A DNA stretch of 64,000 nt from Lewinellaceae bacterium (GTDB lineage: Bacteria; Bacteroidota; Bacteroidia; Chitinophagales; Saprospiraceae), in contig JACJYN010000004.1 in the NCBI GenBank assembly GCA_020636095.1, positions 124,001 to 188,000 on the forward strand. Direction: 5' to 3'. Both the position numbers and the translations under genes were made by a program. Positions 1 to 9,312 of the stretch are shown here, piece by piece (position 1 is the first letter of the stretch; every line of letters begins with the position of its first letter). Below the pieces are notes generated by a model. That model was given only the letters and a program-made list of their open reading frames with translations. It ran no database searches and had not been told where the DNA came from.

Positions 1-290
1 TTCGCAGGGTGGCCGAATACCGGAGTTCGCCGTTCGCCGGTTCTCCGAACTCCGAATACCGAACTCCGCCGTTCGCCGGTTCGCAATTCGCTGTTCGCAG
101 GGTGGCCGAATACCGGAGTTCGCCGTTCGCCGGTTCTCCGAACTTCGAATACCGAACTCCGCCGTTCGCCGGTTCGCAATTCGCTGTTCGCAGGGTGGCC
201 GAATACCGGAGTTCGCCGTTCGCCGGTTCTCCGAACTCCGAATACCGAACTCCGAACCTCCGCCTTCCGCCTTCCCCCCATCCCCACGAT
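1..290. repeat. 93-bp direct tandem repeat, about three copies
   Basis: Copies begin at 1, 94 and 187 with a period of exactly 93 bp and almost no differences; the third fades near 260. The unit is built from shorter words such as TTCGCCGGTTC, CCGAATACCG and TTCGCTGTTCGC. Because 93 is a multiple of three, one frame stays open across the array. The encoded peptide only mirrors the repeat and has no start context, so I do not call it a gene. The same short words recur in spacers throughout the window. The array is cut by the window start. Confidence 0.9.
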
Positions 291-299
291 ACCCCCTAA

Positions 300-785
300 A
301 ATGTCCCTTGGAGCGAGTCTTTCTGCCAAAAAGTTTGTAATTCACGCTGAAAAAACTATTTTTGATGGATATTTAAAATCTCAGGAAGGACGGACGGCCT
401 AAAAACGACATTTAACTTCTTTTCTCTTTCACGTCTTGGTTCTTCACCACATATTTTTCCCAAAAACAAGCGCTTTAATGCACTAAGGGCTCAGATGGCT
501 TTTATGCTTTAAGGCTTTAGTGTTTAAAATCCTTTCAACCTGATCAATCAAAGGCGGCATAAACGACGCTGCCTTCTTTTGACTTTGCGGGCGAAATTCC
601 TTCATGCGTTTTTATACTTATTGAGCATCATCGAAAACAGCGGCAGAAAATGCGCTTTTCAATTGATGCTTAAACTTTTTTTTGACGACCCAATCAAACG
701 CCGCCGCCAGTTATCGGCGAGCCAATAGCAACTGAACCTAATTCTTTTTACATAACCTTTGTGTTAATAAACAAATCGTGATCTT
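300..785. other. Intergenic region upstream of the giant exported protein
   Basis: No gene seen. The sequence is AT-richer than the flanking coding DNA and presumably holds the promoter and leader of the gene starting at 786. A near-match to the Bacteroidota -7 box lies around 751-760, but it has one extra base between TA and TTTG, so I do not call it. Confidence 0.5.
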
Positions 786-3700
786 ATGGAAAAAACGAAT
801 TTTACATTTATTTCACCCCCTCGTTGGCTCAAGGCGGTAGCGATGCTACTCGCCTTTAGTTTAATGGGGATACAGCAGTCGTTCGCTCAACCGGCTAACA
901 ACGACTGCGCCAATGCCATTGCAGTAACGCTGGGTACCGCTTATACCGGCAATACGTCTACTGCTACCAACAGTAATGCACCTGCCTGTGGCGATGCTAA
1001 CCAGGGCATTGGTGTTTGGTACAGCGTGATGGGAACCGGTGCAGCTATGACGGCTTCCCTATGTGGCTCGAGCTATGACACCAAGATTGCCGTGTATACA
1101 GGTGGCTGCGGCGCTTTGGCATGCGTTGCTGGCAATGATGATGATTGCGGCACACAGTCGGAAATAACCTGGGCCTCCGGTGCGGGCACTCCCTATCTCA
1201 TTTATGTAAATGGATACCTCAGTGCCGTAGGAGCCTATACCCTCACGGTCAGTACTCCGCCTCCACCTCCGGCCAATGATGACTGTACCGGTGCCACGGC
1301 AGTAGCCCTGAACACCTCTGTCAATGGCGATACAGGCTCTGCAACCGACAGCAACCCAACCAGTTGTGGCGGCGCCGGTGATGGCAGTAGTGGCGGTTTG
1401 TGGTATACCGTAGATGGTACCGGCCTGGACATTACGGCCTCTCTTTGTGGTTCCAGCTTTGATACGCAGATTGCAATATACTCTGGCACATGTGGTGCGC
1501 TGAGTTGTGAAACAGGCAATGATGAATTTTGTGGGAGCCAATCAGAAGTTACATGGACTTCTACCGCTGGGGTTACCTATTATATTTATGTTGATGGATG
1601 GAGCACTAACTCTGGAACCTTTACCCTCGCTGTGAGTGGTGTTGCTCCGCCTACGACCACCGACATTACCTTATGCGTAGACCTTTCCTGCCTGCCCTCT
1701 GCAACCGCTCCTGCGGTACAGGGTACCTTCAATGGTTTCAGCGCTGCTCCTAATCTTTCCGACCCCGATATGGACGGCACCTGGTGTGGAATCTTTACAG
1801 TACCCAATGGTGTTCAACAAGAGTATGTGTTTTTCATCCAGGAAGAAGGCTCTGAAAGCCTGACTCCGGGATCCTCTTGTACTATTTCCAGCGGCCCCTT
1901 CACCAACCGGTTCTTTACGGCTAACGGTACGCCAATGACGATAACGAATGGTTGGGAAACCTGCGATCCAGATTGTGGTACGCCCCCAGCTATGACCGAT
2001 GTTACCTTATGCGTGGACCTTTCCTGCCTCACCTCTGCAACCGCTCCTGCGGTACAGGGTACCTTCAATGGTTTCAGCGCTGCTCCTAACCTGCTCGACC
2101 CAGATGGAGACGGGACCTGGTGTGGAACCTTTCCATTACCTAATGGTATTCAACAAGAGTATGTATTTTTCATCCAGGAAGAAGGCTCTGAAAGCCTGAC
2201 TCCGGGATCCTCTTGTACTATTACCACCGGCCCCTTCACCAACCGGTTCTTTACGCCTAACGGTACGCCAATGACGATAACGAATGGCTGGGAAACCTGC
2301 GATCCGGATTGTGGCGCGCCTCCAGCTATGACCGATGTTACCTTATGCGTGGACCTTTCTTGCCTGCCCTCTGCAACCGCTCCTGCGGTACAGGGTACAT
2401 TCAATGGTTTCAGCGCTGCTCCTAACCTGTCCGACCCCGATGGAGACGGGACCTGGTGTGGAATCTTTACATTACCCATTGGTGTTCAACAAGAGTATGT
2501 GTTTTTCACACAGGAAGAAGGCTCTGAAAGCCTGACTCCAGGATCCTCTTGTACTTTAACCACCGGCCCATTCACCAACCGGGTCTTTACGACCGGCAGT
2601 ACGCCAATGACGATAACGAATGGCTGGGAATCTTGTGGTGCGGATTGTATTCCACCGGCAGGCGCCGACATCACTTTCTGTGTGAATACGGGTTGCCTCA
2701 GCGGTATCAATAACGTCAACCTATTCGGCCAGTTTAATGGCTTCAATCCTGTCGCCAACCCAATGGATGATACGGATGGAGATGGTATTTACTGCACCAC
2801 GCTATTCATAAGAGAAGGCCCTCAGGAATACCGGTTTTTGATTAATGGTGGCGATCCTCCCAATGAGGTTGCCGAACCGCTCACACCAGGGAGCATGTGT
2901 ACGATTACCACTCCTGATGGCATGTTTACTAACCGGTTAATTAATGTGGTCGATGGAGTAGATCAATCCGTAACCTTCTTATTCGGCAGTTGCCAATCTG
3001 CTCTTACTGACCCTGATATTACATTCCCTGACCAGACTCTTTCCTGCTTATCAGATGGAGTTATTACGGTTAACGGAGGGGCTACTCCTGCCGGTGGTGT
3101 GTATAGTGGGCCTGCCGGGGTAACGGATAATGGTGACGGATTAACCTATGATGTTGACCTGTCAGTCCTTGCTGAAGGTGACTACACCATTACCTATACA
3201 ATTGATGTAGAATTGGGATGCGTTGCGACAGAAACCGCAACGTTGACGATCGATAAAGATACCTGGGCGCCGATTATCGTATATCCCTCTCAGGATATCA
3301 ACGTGTCGCTTGACCCTTGCGACCCGGGCCCCGCCATCGTATTTTTTGAAATTACGGTAACGGATGACTGTGACGGCGACCTCGCTCCCGGCCCGGCACT
3401 GGTGCCTGGCTCTGAGTTTACGGTGACGGTTGCCCCGCCTTTCAGTGGCGGCGTTATCATTCCGTCTCCGGGCGGCGCGACCTTCGCCGGCGTTTTTGAG
3501 CCAGGCTCTTACCAAATCCTGATCGAAGCAACGGATGCGGCGGGCAACACGCGCCAGGAAGATTTCTTCGTAACCGTTACTCAGGACGCCCCGGTTCCGA
3601 CCAACCTCTCCTGTATATCTGACGTCAACGTAACGCTGAACGCCGATTGCCAGCGCCTGGTAACACCAAGCATGGTACTGAGGGGTGAATTTGGCTGTGC

Positions 3701-6700
3701 GTCCCCGTCTGATTTCCAGGTGAACATCGTCAACGACGACGACCCGACCAACGGCCCGGTCCTGGATGGTTGTGGTGAATTCATTTACGAAATCACCTAC
3801 GTAGGCCCTGGCCCGTCTAATACCGGCGGCCCTCAGGGAGGTAACCCGCAGACGGTTACCAACACCGGTTTCACCGGCGATTTTGCCGCTGCCAACTGGG
3901 CCATTGACGAGAACCCGGCTACGGGTGGTGTGTCTGATGTTGCCTTCACCACTTCGGTGATGACCATCACGACTTTTGACGCCGGCCCGGCCAGCGCAGC
4001 AATCGCTATGCCGCGCGACGGTAACCTTCAGTTCGACTGGGAGTACTCCCTGGCGGATTTCTTTGGTACGACGGTCTACGATGAACTCTACATTGATGTC
4101 ATGGTGGTATCAGACGGTTCGGTCCGCCCGTTGGTTGAGATTTCCACCGGCTCTGTTGCCAGTGGCGCGACTCCTCCTGCGGTTTTCTCCGGCTCGATCG
4201 ATGAAGACCTCCTGGCGGGCGATGTGGTAATTTTTATCGTGAATGACGATAACTTCGCCCCGATCGGCAATACGCTGAATAATGTCTTAACTGTTGACAA
4301 CTTCACCTTCTCTTACCTTGTTGACGACCCGAACGCACCGACGTTCCCGTTCTTCAACTGGGAAGACTGCTGGGGTTACGTGAATGGGGAAGACAAGGCG
4401 GCTCCTGCATTGGACTGCCCGGATAATACGAGCACAGGTACGGTTAGCCAGACGGCGCACGTACTGAGCGGCTCGCTGGGTACCGATGATGAGCAGCTGG
4501 TGTTGACCAACTACTCCTGCTTCCTCGATGGTTCGGGCACAGCGGCTGGCAACCACTACTATGAACTGACCGAGTTCCAGGTAAGCGAAGAGGATTTCTA
4601 CACGTTCTACCTGCAGCACGAATTTGCTACGGACGGATTTGTAGCGATCTACCAGGGTAGCTTCAACCCGGATAACCCCTGCGAGAACATCATTGCCCAG
4701 GTTGACGACAACTTCCTGAGCGTGAATGGCGTAGGTTTCTTTTTCATCAACAACGGCGGTGGCATATCGACGACTCCTTTCGACCCTGTGGTGCGCACGA
4801 CCCTGCCGCTGCGGCCGTATGAGACGTACTACCTGCTGACTTCCACGTTTGGCGCCAACGATACGGGCGACTACGACTGGATCGTGTTCAGCGATGGAGA
4901 CGGCTGGCTGGGCGAATGGGACATCACCACGACGGTGAACCCACAGACCTGGGAAGAGACGGTTACCGAAGACTTCAACGGTTTCCCGACACAGCAGATC
5001 GAGATTACCCTTCCGTTGTACTGCGAAGACTTCGATGCGATTTTCAACAACCCAGCGAGCCTGAGCATTACGGGCAGCCCGGTTGTATCGGATAACTGCG
5101 ATTCTAACGTAGATGTAAGCTTCGTAGATACGTACTCTACGGGAGGCGACTGTGCGCCGATCATCATCACGCGCCGGTTTACGGCGGTAGACGATAAAGG
5201 GAACAGCTCGACGTGCACGCAAACGATCACGCTGAACCGGCCGAACTTCTTCAACGACATCCAGCTGCCGCCGTTCACTGTGCCGATCGAGTGTGACGAG
5301 TACGATGGCGCCGGAATCCCTCAGCCAGAGATAACGGGCTACCCGTTTGTATTGACGATCAATGGTATTTTCAACCTGTCTGATACCTACTGCAACCTGG
5401 GAGCGTCGTTCTCGGACGGCCCGGTAATTGATATCTGCAGCGGCGCCTACAAGGTGGTCCGTACGTGGGATATCCTGGACTGGTGTAACCCGAACCAATT
5501 CATCCACTGGGACCAGATCATCAAGGTCGGAGACTTTACGCCTCCGTCTGTAACCTGCCCGGGCGAAGACTACGACTGGGACGGCACGTTGGACCCGCTG
5601 GTGATCTCCACCAGCCCGTTCAGCTGTACAGCTAGCTTCTCCGTACCGCTGCCGTCAGTAACGGATAACTGCTCAGATTACGAAGTACACACGGAGATCG
5701 TAACGGAAGTAGAAGTAGAAGTAACGAACCAATACGGCCAGGTGACGGGCACGCGCACCGACACGGTAGTCGTGCGGGTAATTGCCTGGAACGCACCGAC
5801 GCGCCTGGTGAGCGGTATCCCAGCCGGGAACCACTACTTCCGCTACACGGTGGAAGACGACTGTGGGAATAAGTCAGTAGTATACTGCCCATTCTCAGTA
5901 AAAGACCAGATCGAGCCGACTGCCATTTGTGACGACAACCTGACGATCTCCATTGGCGGCAATGACCTTGCACGCGTATACGCAACGGACATCGACGAAG
6001 GTTCTAACGATAACTGTGAGGTAGACCGCATCGAGGTACGCCGGAACAAGTTTGACATCATCAACTACACCTGCGGCAACGGCTTCTCTAACTGGGGCCC
6101 GTATGTAGACTTCTTCTGCTGCGACGTAGGCGTAACGGTGACGATCGAACTGCGCGTGATTGACAAAGCCGGCAACATCAACACTTGCTGGCTGGAAGTA
6201 ACGCCGGAAGAGAAGGCGCGCCCGTACTGCTATGCACCGCACCCGGTGATGATAGACTGCGATGCGCTTCCGTACAGCTTTGACCCGCTGGATACGCTGC
6301 AGCTGCAGCAGTTGTTCGGGGATGCAACCTCGGAAGACAACTGTGGCTCTTACGAGCGTGAACTGCCTCCGGTACCGGACCTGGAATGTGGTTTTGGTAC
6401 GATCATCCGCCGCTTCCGTGCAACGGATGTGAATGGCAACGAAAGTGTAAACTTCTGCCAGCAGGTGGTCACGATCAAGGAGAAGCACAACTACGAGATC
6501 AAGTTCCCGGCAGATGCTGAAGCCGTATGCGGCGCAGCCGACCCGGATAGCGTTATTTACGAAGAGATCGGCTGCGACCTGTTGGCCGTGAACCATACCG
6601 ATGAATTCTTCTCTGCTTCCGGCGACGAGTGCTACAAGATCTTCCGTAAGTGGAAGGTGGTTAACTGGTGCCAGTACGACGGGGAATCTGACCCGTTTGT

Positions 6701-8831
6701 AGTGGGCCGTGACGAAGATTGTGACAACCAGCCAGGCGACGAGGCCGTATGGGTACTGCACCGCCCAGGTGGGTACACGTACATCGACCGGGATGACGAC
6801 GAGACGGAACCGAACAACGTACCGCTGGCCTTCCAGAACATCTGCAACGGCATCGATGACTTCTGGCGCAAGGTGGATTACGACGGCGGTTTCTTCCAGT
6901 ACACACAGATCATCAAGGTATACGACGACATCGACCCGGAGATCAGCTCTACGCCGGAGGACTTCTGTTCCTACGACAACGTAACCTGCACCGGGCTGGT
7001 GAACCTGGACTTCACGATTTTCGAGAACTGCACGCCGGATGACCTGACAATCAAGGTATTCCTGGATGCAGGCGCCGACGGCACGATAGACTTCAACCTG
7101 CAGGACCTGACAGACGGAGCGTTTGACGACTTCACGCTGACGGGCACGTACCCTGACTACACGCTGAACGGCCGCTTCCCGATCGGTTGCCACGCCTTCG
7201 AAGTACACGTAGAAGATGGTTGCGGCAACGTCAACAGCGAGCTGCTGGATTTCTGTGTAGTAGACTGCAAGGCGCCGTCGCCGGTATGTATCAACGGCCT
7301 GGCCATCGAGCTGATGCCGGTGGACCTGAATGGCGACGATGTACCGGATGAAGGCCGCATGGCGATCTGGGCGAACGACTTTATCGTATCTCCGTCTCCG
7401 GACTGCACCGGCCCGATCAAGTACTCGATCAACCGGGTAGGCGACGCGCCGAATGTAGATTCTACGGGTATCGTACTGACCTGTGCAGACACCGGTACGC
7501 TGGTGGTAGAGATTTGGGCTTATGACGGAGCTGGCAACAGCGACTTCTGTGAGACCTACATCCTGGTACAGGACAACATGAACCTGTGCGGCCCTGGCCC
7601 GCTGGCAGTAGGCGTATCGGGTGCAATTGCCACCGAAGATGCCCTGGCAGTAGAGAATGTAGAAGTAAGCCTGTCCGGCCAGCCGAGCATGGCAATGATG
7701 ACGGCAGCCGACGGCGAATACGCCTTTACCGGGCTTCAGGATGGGTATGACTACACGGTCACTCCGCAACTGAATGCCAACTACCTCAACGGGGTATCGA
7801 CCTTCGACCTGGTATTGATCAGCAAGCACATCCTGGGCGTGCAGCCTTTGGGCAGCCCGTACAAGATGATTGCCGCTGATGTGAACAACAGCAAGTCGAT
7901 CACGACGCTCGACCTGATCCAGCTGCGCAAGCTGATCCTGTCGATCGATACGGAATTTGAGAACAATACAAGCTGGCGCTTCGTAGAGGCCGCCTACAGC
8001 TTCCCGAATGCATCGAACCCCTGGTTCGAAGAGTTCCCGGAAGTGGTGAACATCAACAACTTGCCGGCTACGGGCATCACAGGCGCTGACTTTGTAGCGG
8101 TGAAGATAGGGGATGTGAACAACGATGCCCAGGCTAACGCCCTGGCAGGAGTAGAAGGCCGCACAATGGCCGGCACGCTTGCCTTCAACGTAGCGGAAGC
8201 AGAAGTGAAGGCTGGCAATGAGTACACGGTAGCGTTTACGGCAGCGGACATCGCTTCAGTAGAAGGCTACCAGGCAACGTTGTCGTTCGACAACAGCGCG
8301 CTGGAACTGGTGGACATCATCGCTGGAGTAGCTACGGCAGAGAACTTCGGCCTGGCGTACGCCAACGAAGGGCTCATCACCACGAGCTGGAACGGCAAAG
8401 CAAGCGCTGATGCAGTCCTGTTCAGCCTGGTATTCCGCGCAACGGCGGATGCACAGCTGAGCGAACTGCTGAGCATAAGCTCACGGGTCACGAAGGCAGA
8501 AGCTTACCGCACCAACGGCGACTACCTGGACGTAGCGGTTACCTTCTCGGGCAAAGCAGCGGTAGCTGCCGGTTTCGAACTGTATCAGAACACGCCGAAC
8601 CCGTTCAAGGGCGAGACGCTGATCGGTTTCAACCTGCCTGCCGACGATACGGTGACGCTGACGATCAGCGACGTAACGGGTAAAGTACTGAAACTGGCTC
8701 GCCTGGATGGCGTCAAGGGGTACAACAACGTAGTTGTGAACTCCAACGACCTGCCGGCAGCTGGTGTACTGACCTACACCGTCGAAACGTCTGACTACAC
8801 TGCTACCAAGAAGATGATTATTATCGAATAA
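786..8831 (+). CDS. Giant multi-domain exported protein with T9SS sorting domain
   Basis: 2681 residues. The N-terminus (about 1-35) is a signal peptide with a hydrophobic core ending SFAQ. Two PPC-like beta domains follow (about 36-155 and 160-285), each opening N-D-C and rich in Cys and Gly. Residues about 290-735 are four copies of a roughly 112-residue module: three near-identical, the fourth diverged. Each contains a QGTFNGF-like motif and a D-x-D-x-DGTWC stretch resembling starch-binding-like beta-sandwiches. A long Cys- and Asp-rich middle contains HYR/Ig-like repeats. Near the end are a carboxypeptidase-regulatory-like segment (about 2278-2330), a dockerin-like segment (about 2335-2385) with DVNNSKSITTLDL, a cohesin-like domain (about 2465-2585), and a T9SS type A C-terminal domain (about 2597-2681) starting YQNTPNPF. 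Likely surface-attached or released, perhaps an adhesin or glycan binder; the substrate is unknown. A strong terminator follows. Confidence 0.85.
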   Translation: MEKTNFTFISPPRWLKAVAMLLAFSLMGIQQSFAQPANNDCANAIAVTLGTAYTGNTSTATNSNAPACGDANQGIGVWYSVMGTGAAMTASLCGSSYDTKIAVYTGGCGALACVAGNDDDCGTQSEITWASGAGTPYLIYVNGYLSAVGAYTLTVSTPPPPPANDDCTGATAVALNTSVNGDTGSATDSNPTSCGGAGDGSSGGLWYTVDGTGLDITASLCGSSFDTQIAIYSGTCGALSCETGNDEFCGSQSEVTWTSTAGVTYYIYVDGWSTNSGTFTLAVSGVAPPTTTDITLCVDLSCLPSATAPAVQGTFNGFSAAPNLSDPDMDGTWCGIFTVPNGVQQEYVFFIQEEGSESLTPGSSCTISSGPFTNRFFTANGTPMTITNGWETCDPDCGTPPAMTDVTLCVDLSCLTSATAPAVQGTFNGFSAAPNLLDPDGDGTWCGTFPLPNGIQQEYVFFIQEEGSESLTPGSSCTITTGPFTNRFFTPNGTPMTITNGWETCDPDCGAPPAMTDVTLCVDLSCLPSATAPAVQGTFNGFSAAPNLSDPDGDGTWCGIFTLPIGVQQEYVFFTQEEGSESLTPGSSCTLTTGPFTNRVFTTGSTPMTITNGWESCGADCIPPAGADITFCVNTGCLSGINNVNLFGQFNGFNPVANPMDDTDGDGIYCTTLFIREGPQEYRFLINGGDPPNEVAEPLTPGSMCTITTPDGMFTNRLINVVDGVDQSVTFLFGSCQSALTDPDITFPDQTLSCLSDGVITVNGGATPAGGVYSGPAGVTDNGDGLTYDVDLSVLAEGDYTITYTIDVELGCVATETATLTIDKDTWAPIIVYPSQDINVSLDPCDPGPAIVFFEITVTDDCDGDLAPGPALVPGSEFTVTVAPPFSGGVIIPSPGGATFAGVFEPGSYQILIEATDAAGNTRQEDFFVTVTQDAPVPTNLSCISDVNVTLNADCQRLVTPSMVLRGEFGCASPSDFQVNIVNDDDPTNGPVLDGCGEFIYEITYVGPGPSNTGGPQGGNPQTVTNTGFTGDFAAANWAIDENPATGGVSDVAFTTSVMTITTFDAGPASAAIAMPRDGNLQFDWEYSLADFFGTTVYDELYIDVMVVSDGSVRPLVEISTGSVASGATPPAVFSGSIDEDLLAGDVVIFIVNDDNFAPIGNTLNNVLTVDNFTFSYLVDDPNAPTFPFFNWEDCWGYVNGEDKAAPALDCPDNTSTGTVSQTAHVLSGSLGTDDEQLVLTNYSCFLDGSGTAAGNHYYELTEFQVSEEDFYTFYLQHEFATDGFVAIYQGSFNPDNPCENIIAQVDDNFLSVNGVGFFFINNGGGISTTPFDPVVRTTLPLRPYETYYLLTSTFGANDTGDYDWIVFSDGDGWLGEWDITTTVNPQTWEETVTEDFNGFPTQQIEITLPLYCEDFDAIFNNPASLSITGSPVVSDNCDSNVDVSFVDTYSTGGDCAPIIITRRFTAVDDKGNSSTCTQTITLNRPNFFNDIQLPPFTVPIECDEYDGAGIPQPEITGYPFVLTINGIFNLSDTYCNLGASFSDGPVIDICSGAYKVVRTWDILDWCNPNQFIHWDQIIKVGDFTPPSVTCPGEDYDWDGTLDPLVISTSPFSCTASFSVPLPSVTDNCSDYEVHTEIVTEVEVEVTNQYGQVTGTRTDTVVVRVIAWNAPTRLVSGIPAGNHYFRYTVEDDCGNKSVVYCPFSVKDQIEPTAICDDNLTISIGGNDLARVYATDIDEGSNDNCEVDRIEVRRNKFDIINYTCGNGFSNWGPYVDFFCCDVGVTVTIELRVIDKAGNINTCWLEVTPEEKARPYCYAPHPVMIDCDALPYSFDPLDTLQLQQLFGDATSEDNCGSYERELPPVPDLECGFGTIIRRFRATDVNGNESVNFCQQVVTIKEKHNYEIKFPADAEAVCGAADPDSVIYEEIGCDLLAVNHTDEFFSASGDECYKIFRKWKVVNWCQYDGESDPFVVGRDEDCDNQPGDEAVWVLHRPGGYTYIDRDDDETEPNNVPLAFQNICNGIDDFWRKVDYDGGFFQYTQIIKVYDDIDPEISSTPEDFCSYDNVTCTGLVNLDFTIFENCTPDDLTIKVFLDAGADGTIDFNLQDLTDGAFDDFTLTGTYPDYTLNGRFPIGCHAFEVHVEDGCGNVNSELLDFCVVDCKAPSPVCINGLAIELMPVDLNGDDVPDEGRMAIWANDFIVSPSPDCTGPIKYSINRVGDAPNVDSTGIVLTCADTGTLVVEIWAYDGAGNSDFCETYILVQDNMNLCGPGPLAVGVSGAIATEDALAVENVEVSLSGQPSMAMMTAADGEYAFTGLQDGYDYTVTPQLNANYLNGVSTFDLVLISKHILGVQPLGSPYKMIAADVNNSKSITTLDLIQLRKLILSIDTEFENNTSWRFVEAAYSFPNASNPWFEEFPEVVNINNLPATGITGADFVAVKIGDVNNDAQANALAGVEGRTMAGTLAFNVAEAEVKAGNEYTVAFTAADIASVEGYQATLSFDNSALELVDIIAGVATAENFGLAYANEGLITTSWNGKASADAVLFSLVFRATADAQLSELLSISSRVTKAEAYRTNGDYLDVAVTFSGKAAVAAGFELYQNTPNPFKGETLIGFNLPADDTVTLTISDVTGKVLKLARLDGVKGYNNVVVNSNDLPAAGVLTYTVETSDYTATKKMIIIE
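1656..2663 (+). repeat. Three in-frame direct repeats of about 336 bp
   Basis: Near-identical units start at about 1656, 1992 and 2328, so each is about 112 codons. A fourth, diverged unit runs from about 2664 to 3000. Long stretches are identical at the DNA level, including synonymous sites, which indicates recent duplication or gene conversion rather than only protein-level conservation. The units lie inside the gene at 786-8831. Confidence 0.9.
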
Positions 8832-8856
8832 TCGCCCTCTAATAGCAGGCTAGCAT

Positions 8857-8896
8857 AAAGGCTGGGTAGCCCCTCGGGGCTGCCCAGCCTTTTTTA
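8857..8896 (+). terminator. Rho-independent terminator of the giant gene
   Basis: A 15-bp stem (AGGCTGGGTAGCCCC pairing with GGGGCTGCCCAGCCT, one G-T pair) is followed by a run of T. It starts 26 bp after the stop codon at 8831. Confidence 0.9.
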
Positions 8897-8910
8897 TTAC
8901 CGGTTGCTAA

Positions 8911-9017
8911 CCGTCTAAGGTTGGACACGGTTAGAAGCAGGTAAGCCCAGGCAGCCTGCCGCGGTTGCGAACAGCGAATACCGAACCGCGAACTCGTCCA
9001 ACCCTGGAGTGGTAGCC
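8911..9017. repeat. Dispersed spacer repeat, copy A (about 108 bp)
   Basis: Reads CCGTCTAAGGTTGGACACGG at its left end and continues through TTAGAAGCAGGTAAGCCCA, GCGGTTGCGAACAGCG and AACCCTGGAGTGGTAGCC. The reverse complement of 39858-39965 matches it with only a handful of differences. No coding content. Confidence 0.85.
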
Positions 9018-9194
9018 TTACCGGTTGTAAATTAAGAGCTTGTCCAAAATTCAACATAATCGCTCGTCGCTTAACCGATGCCTTGCTCAGGATATCCGGA
9101 TCCGGCCGCTGTTCAGGTGGTGATAGCTCTGATCGGCGAAATGTTCGATCGAGGCCCAAAGGTTTTCAGGGATCAGGCAGTGAATAATAAATTT

Positions 9195-9202
9195 TATTTT
9201 TG
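9195..9202 (+). promoter_or_regulatory. Candidate -7 box (TATTTTTG) of the glucanase gene
   Basis: Exact match to the Bacteroidota TAnnTTTG element, about 110 bp upstream of the start codon at 9313. No clear -33 TTG at the usual 19-21 bp spacing, so support is partial. Confidence 0.4.
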
Positions 9203-9312
9203 CCAATCGCATTCATTATCCAATATTTATGAATGGGGTTTGTTGATTTTAGTTACATTGACACTTTGTAGTAATAGTAACACTATCGTAAATACATCAA
9301 AATGTTTCATAC

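Larger units (their letters stand above)
8832..9312. other. Intergenic region between the two giant secreted-protein genes
   Basis: Contains the terminator, the dispersed repeat copy A, a solo end-like sequence GAGCTTGTCC at 9036 (see the palindromic element family), and a -7 promoter box before the glucanase. No convincing gene; small open frames here have no recognisable product. Confidence 0.6.

Noticed and set aside
9..299. 96-codon open frame through the tandem array
   Set aside because: It only reflects the 93-bp repeat, which is a multiple of three; no start context or protein-like composition.
750..762. Possible -7 box before the giant gene
   Set aside because: TAACCTTTG has three rather than two bases between TA and TTTG, and no -33 element pairs with it.
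4287..5507. 406-codon antisense frame inside the giant gene
   Set aside because: Arises from GC-rich codon bias on the plus strand; Arg/Val-rich shadow with no domain.
5895..7829. 644-codon antisense frame inside the giant gene
   Set aside because: Same reason; the sense strand has signal peptide, domains and sorting tail in one continuous frame.
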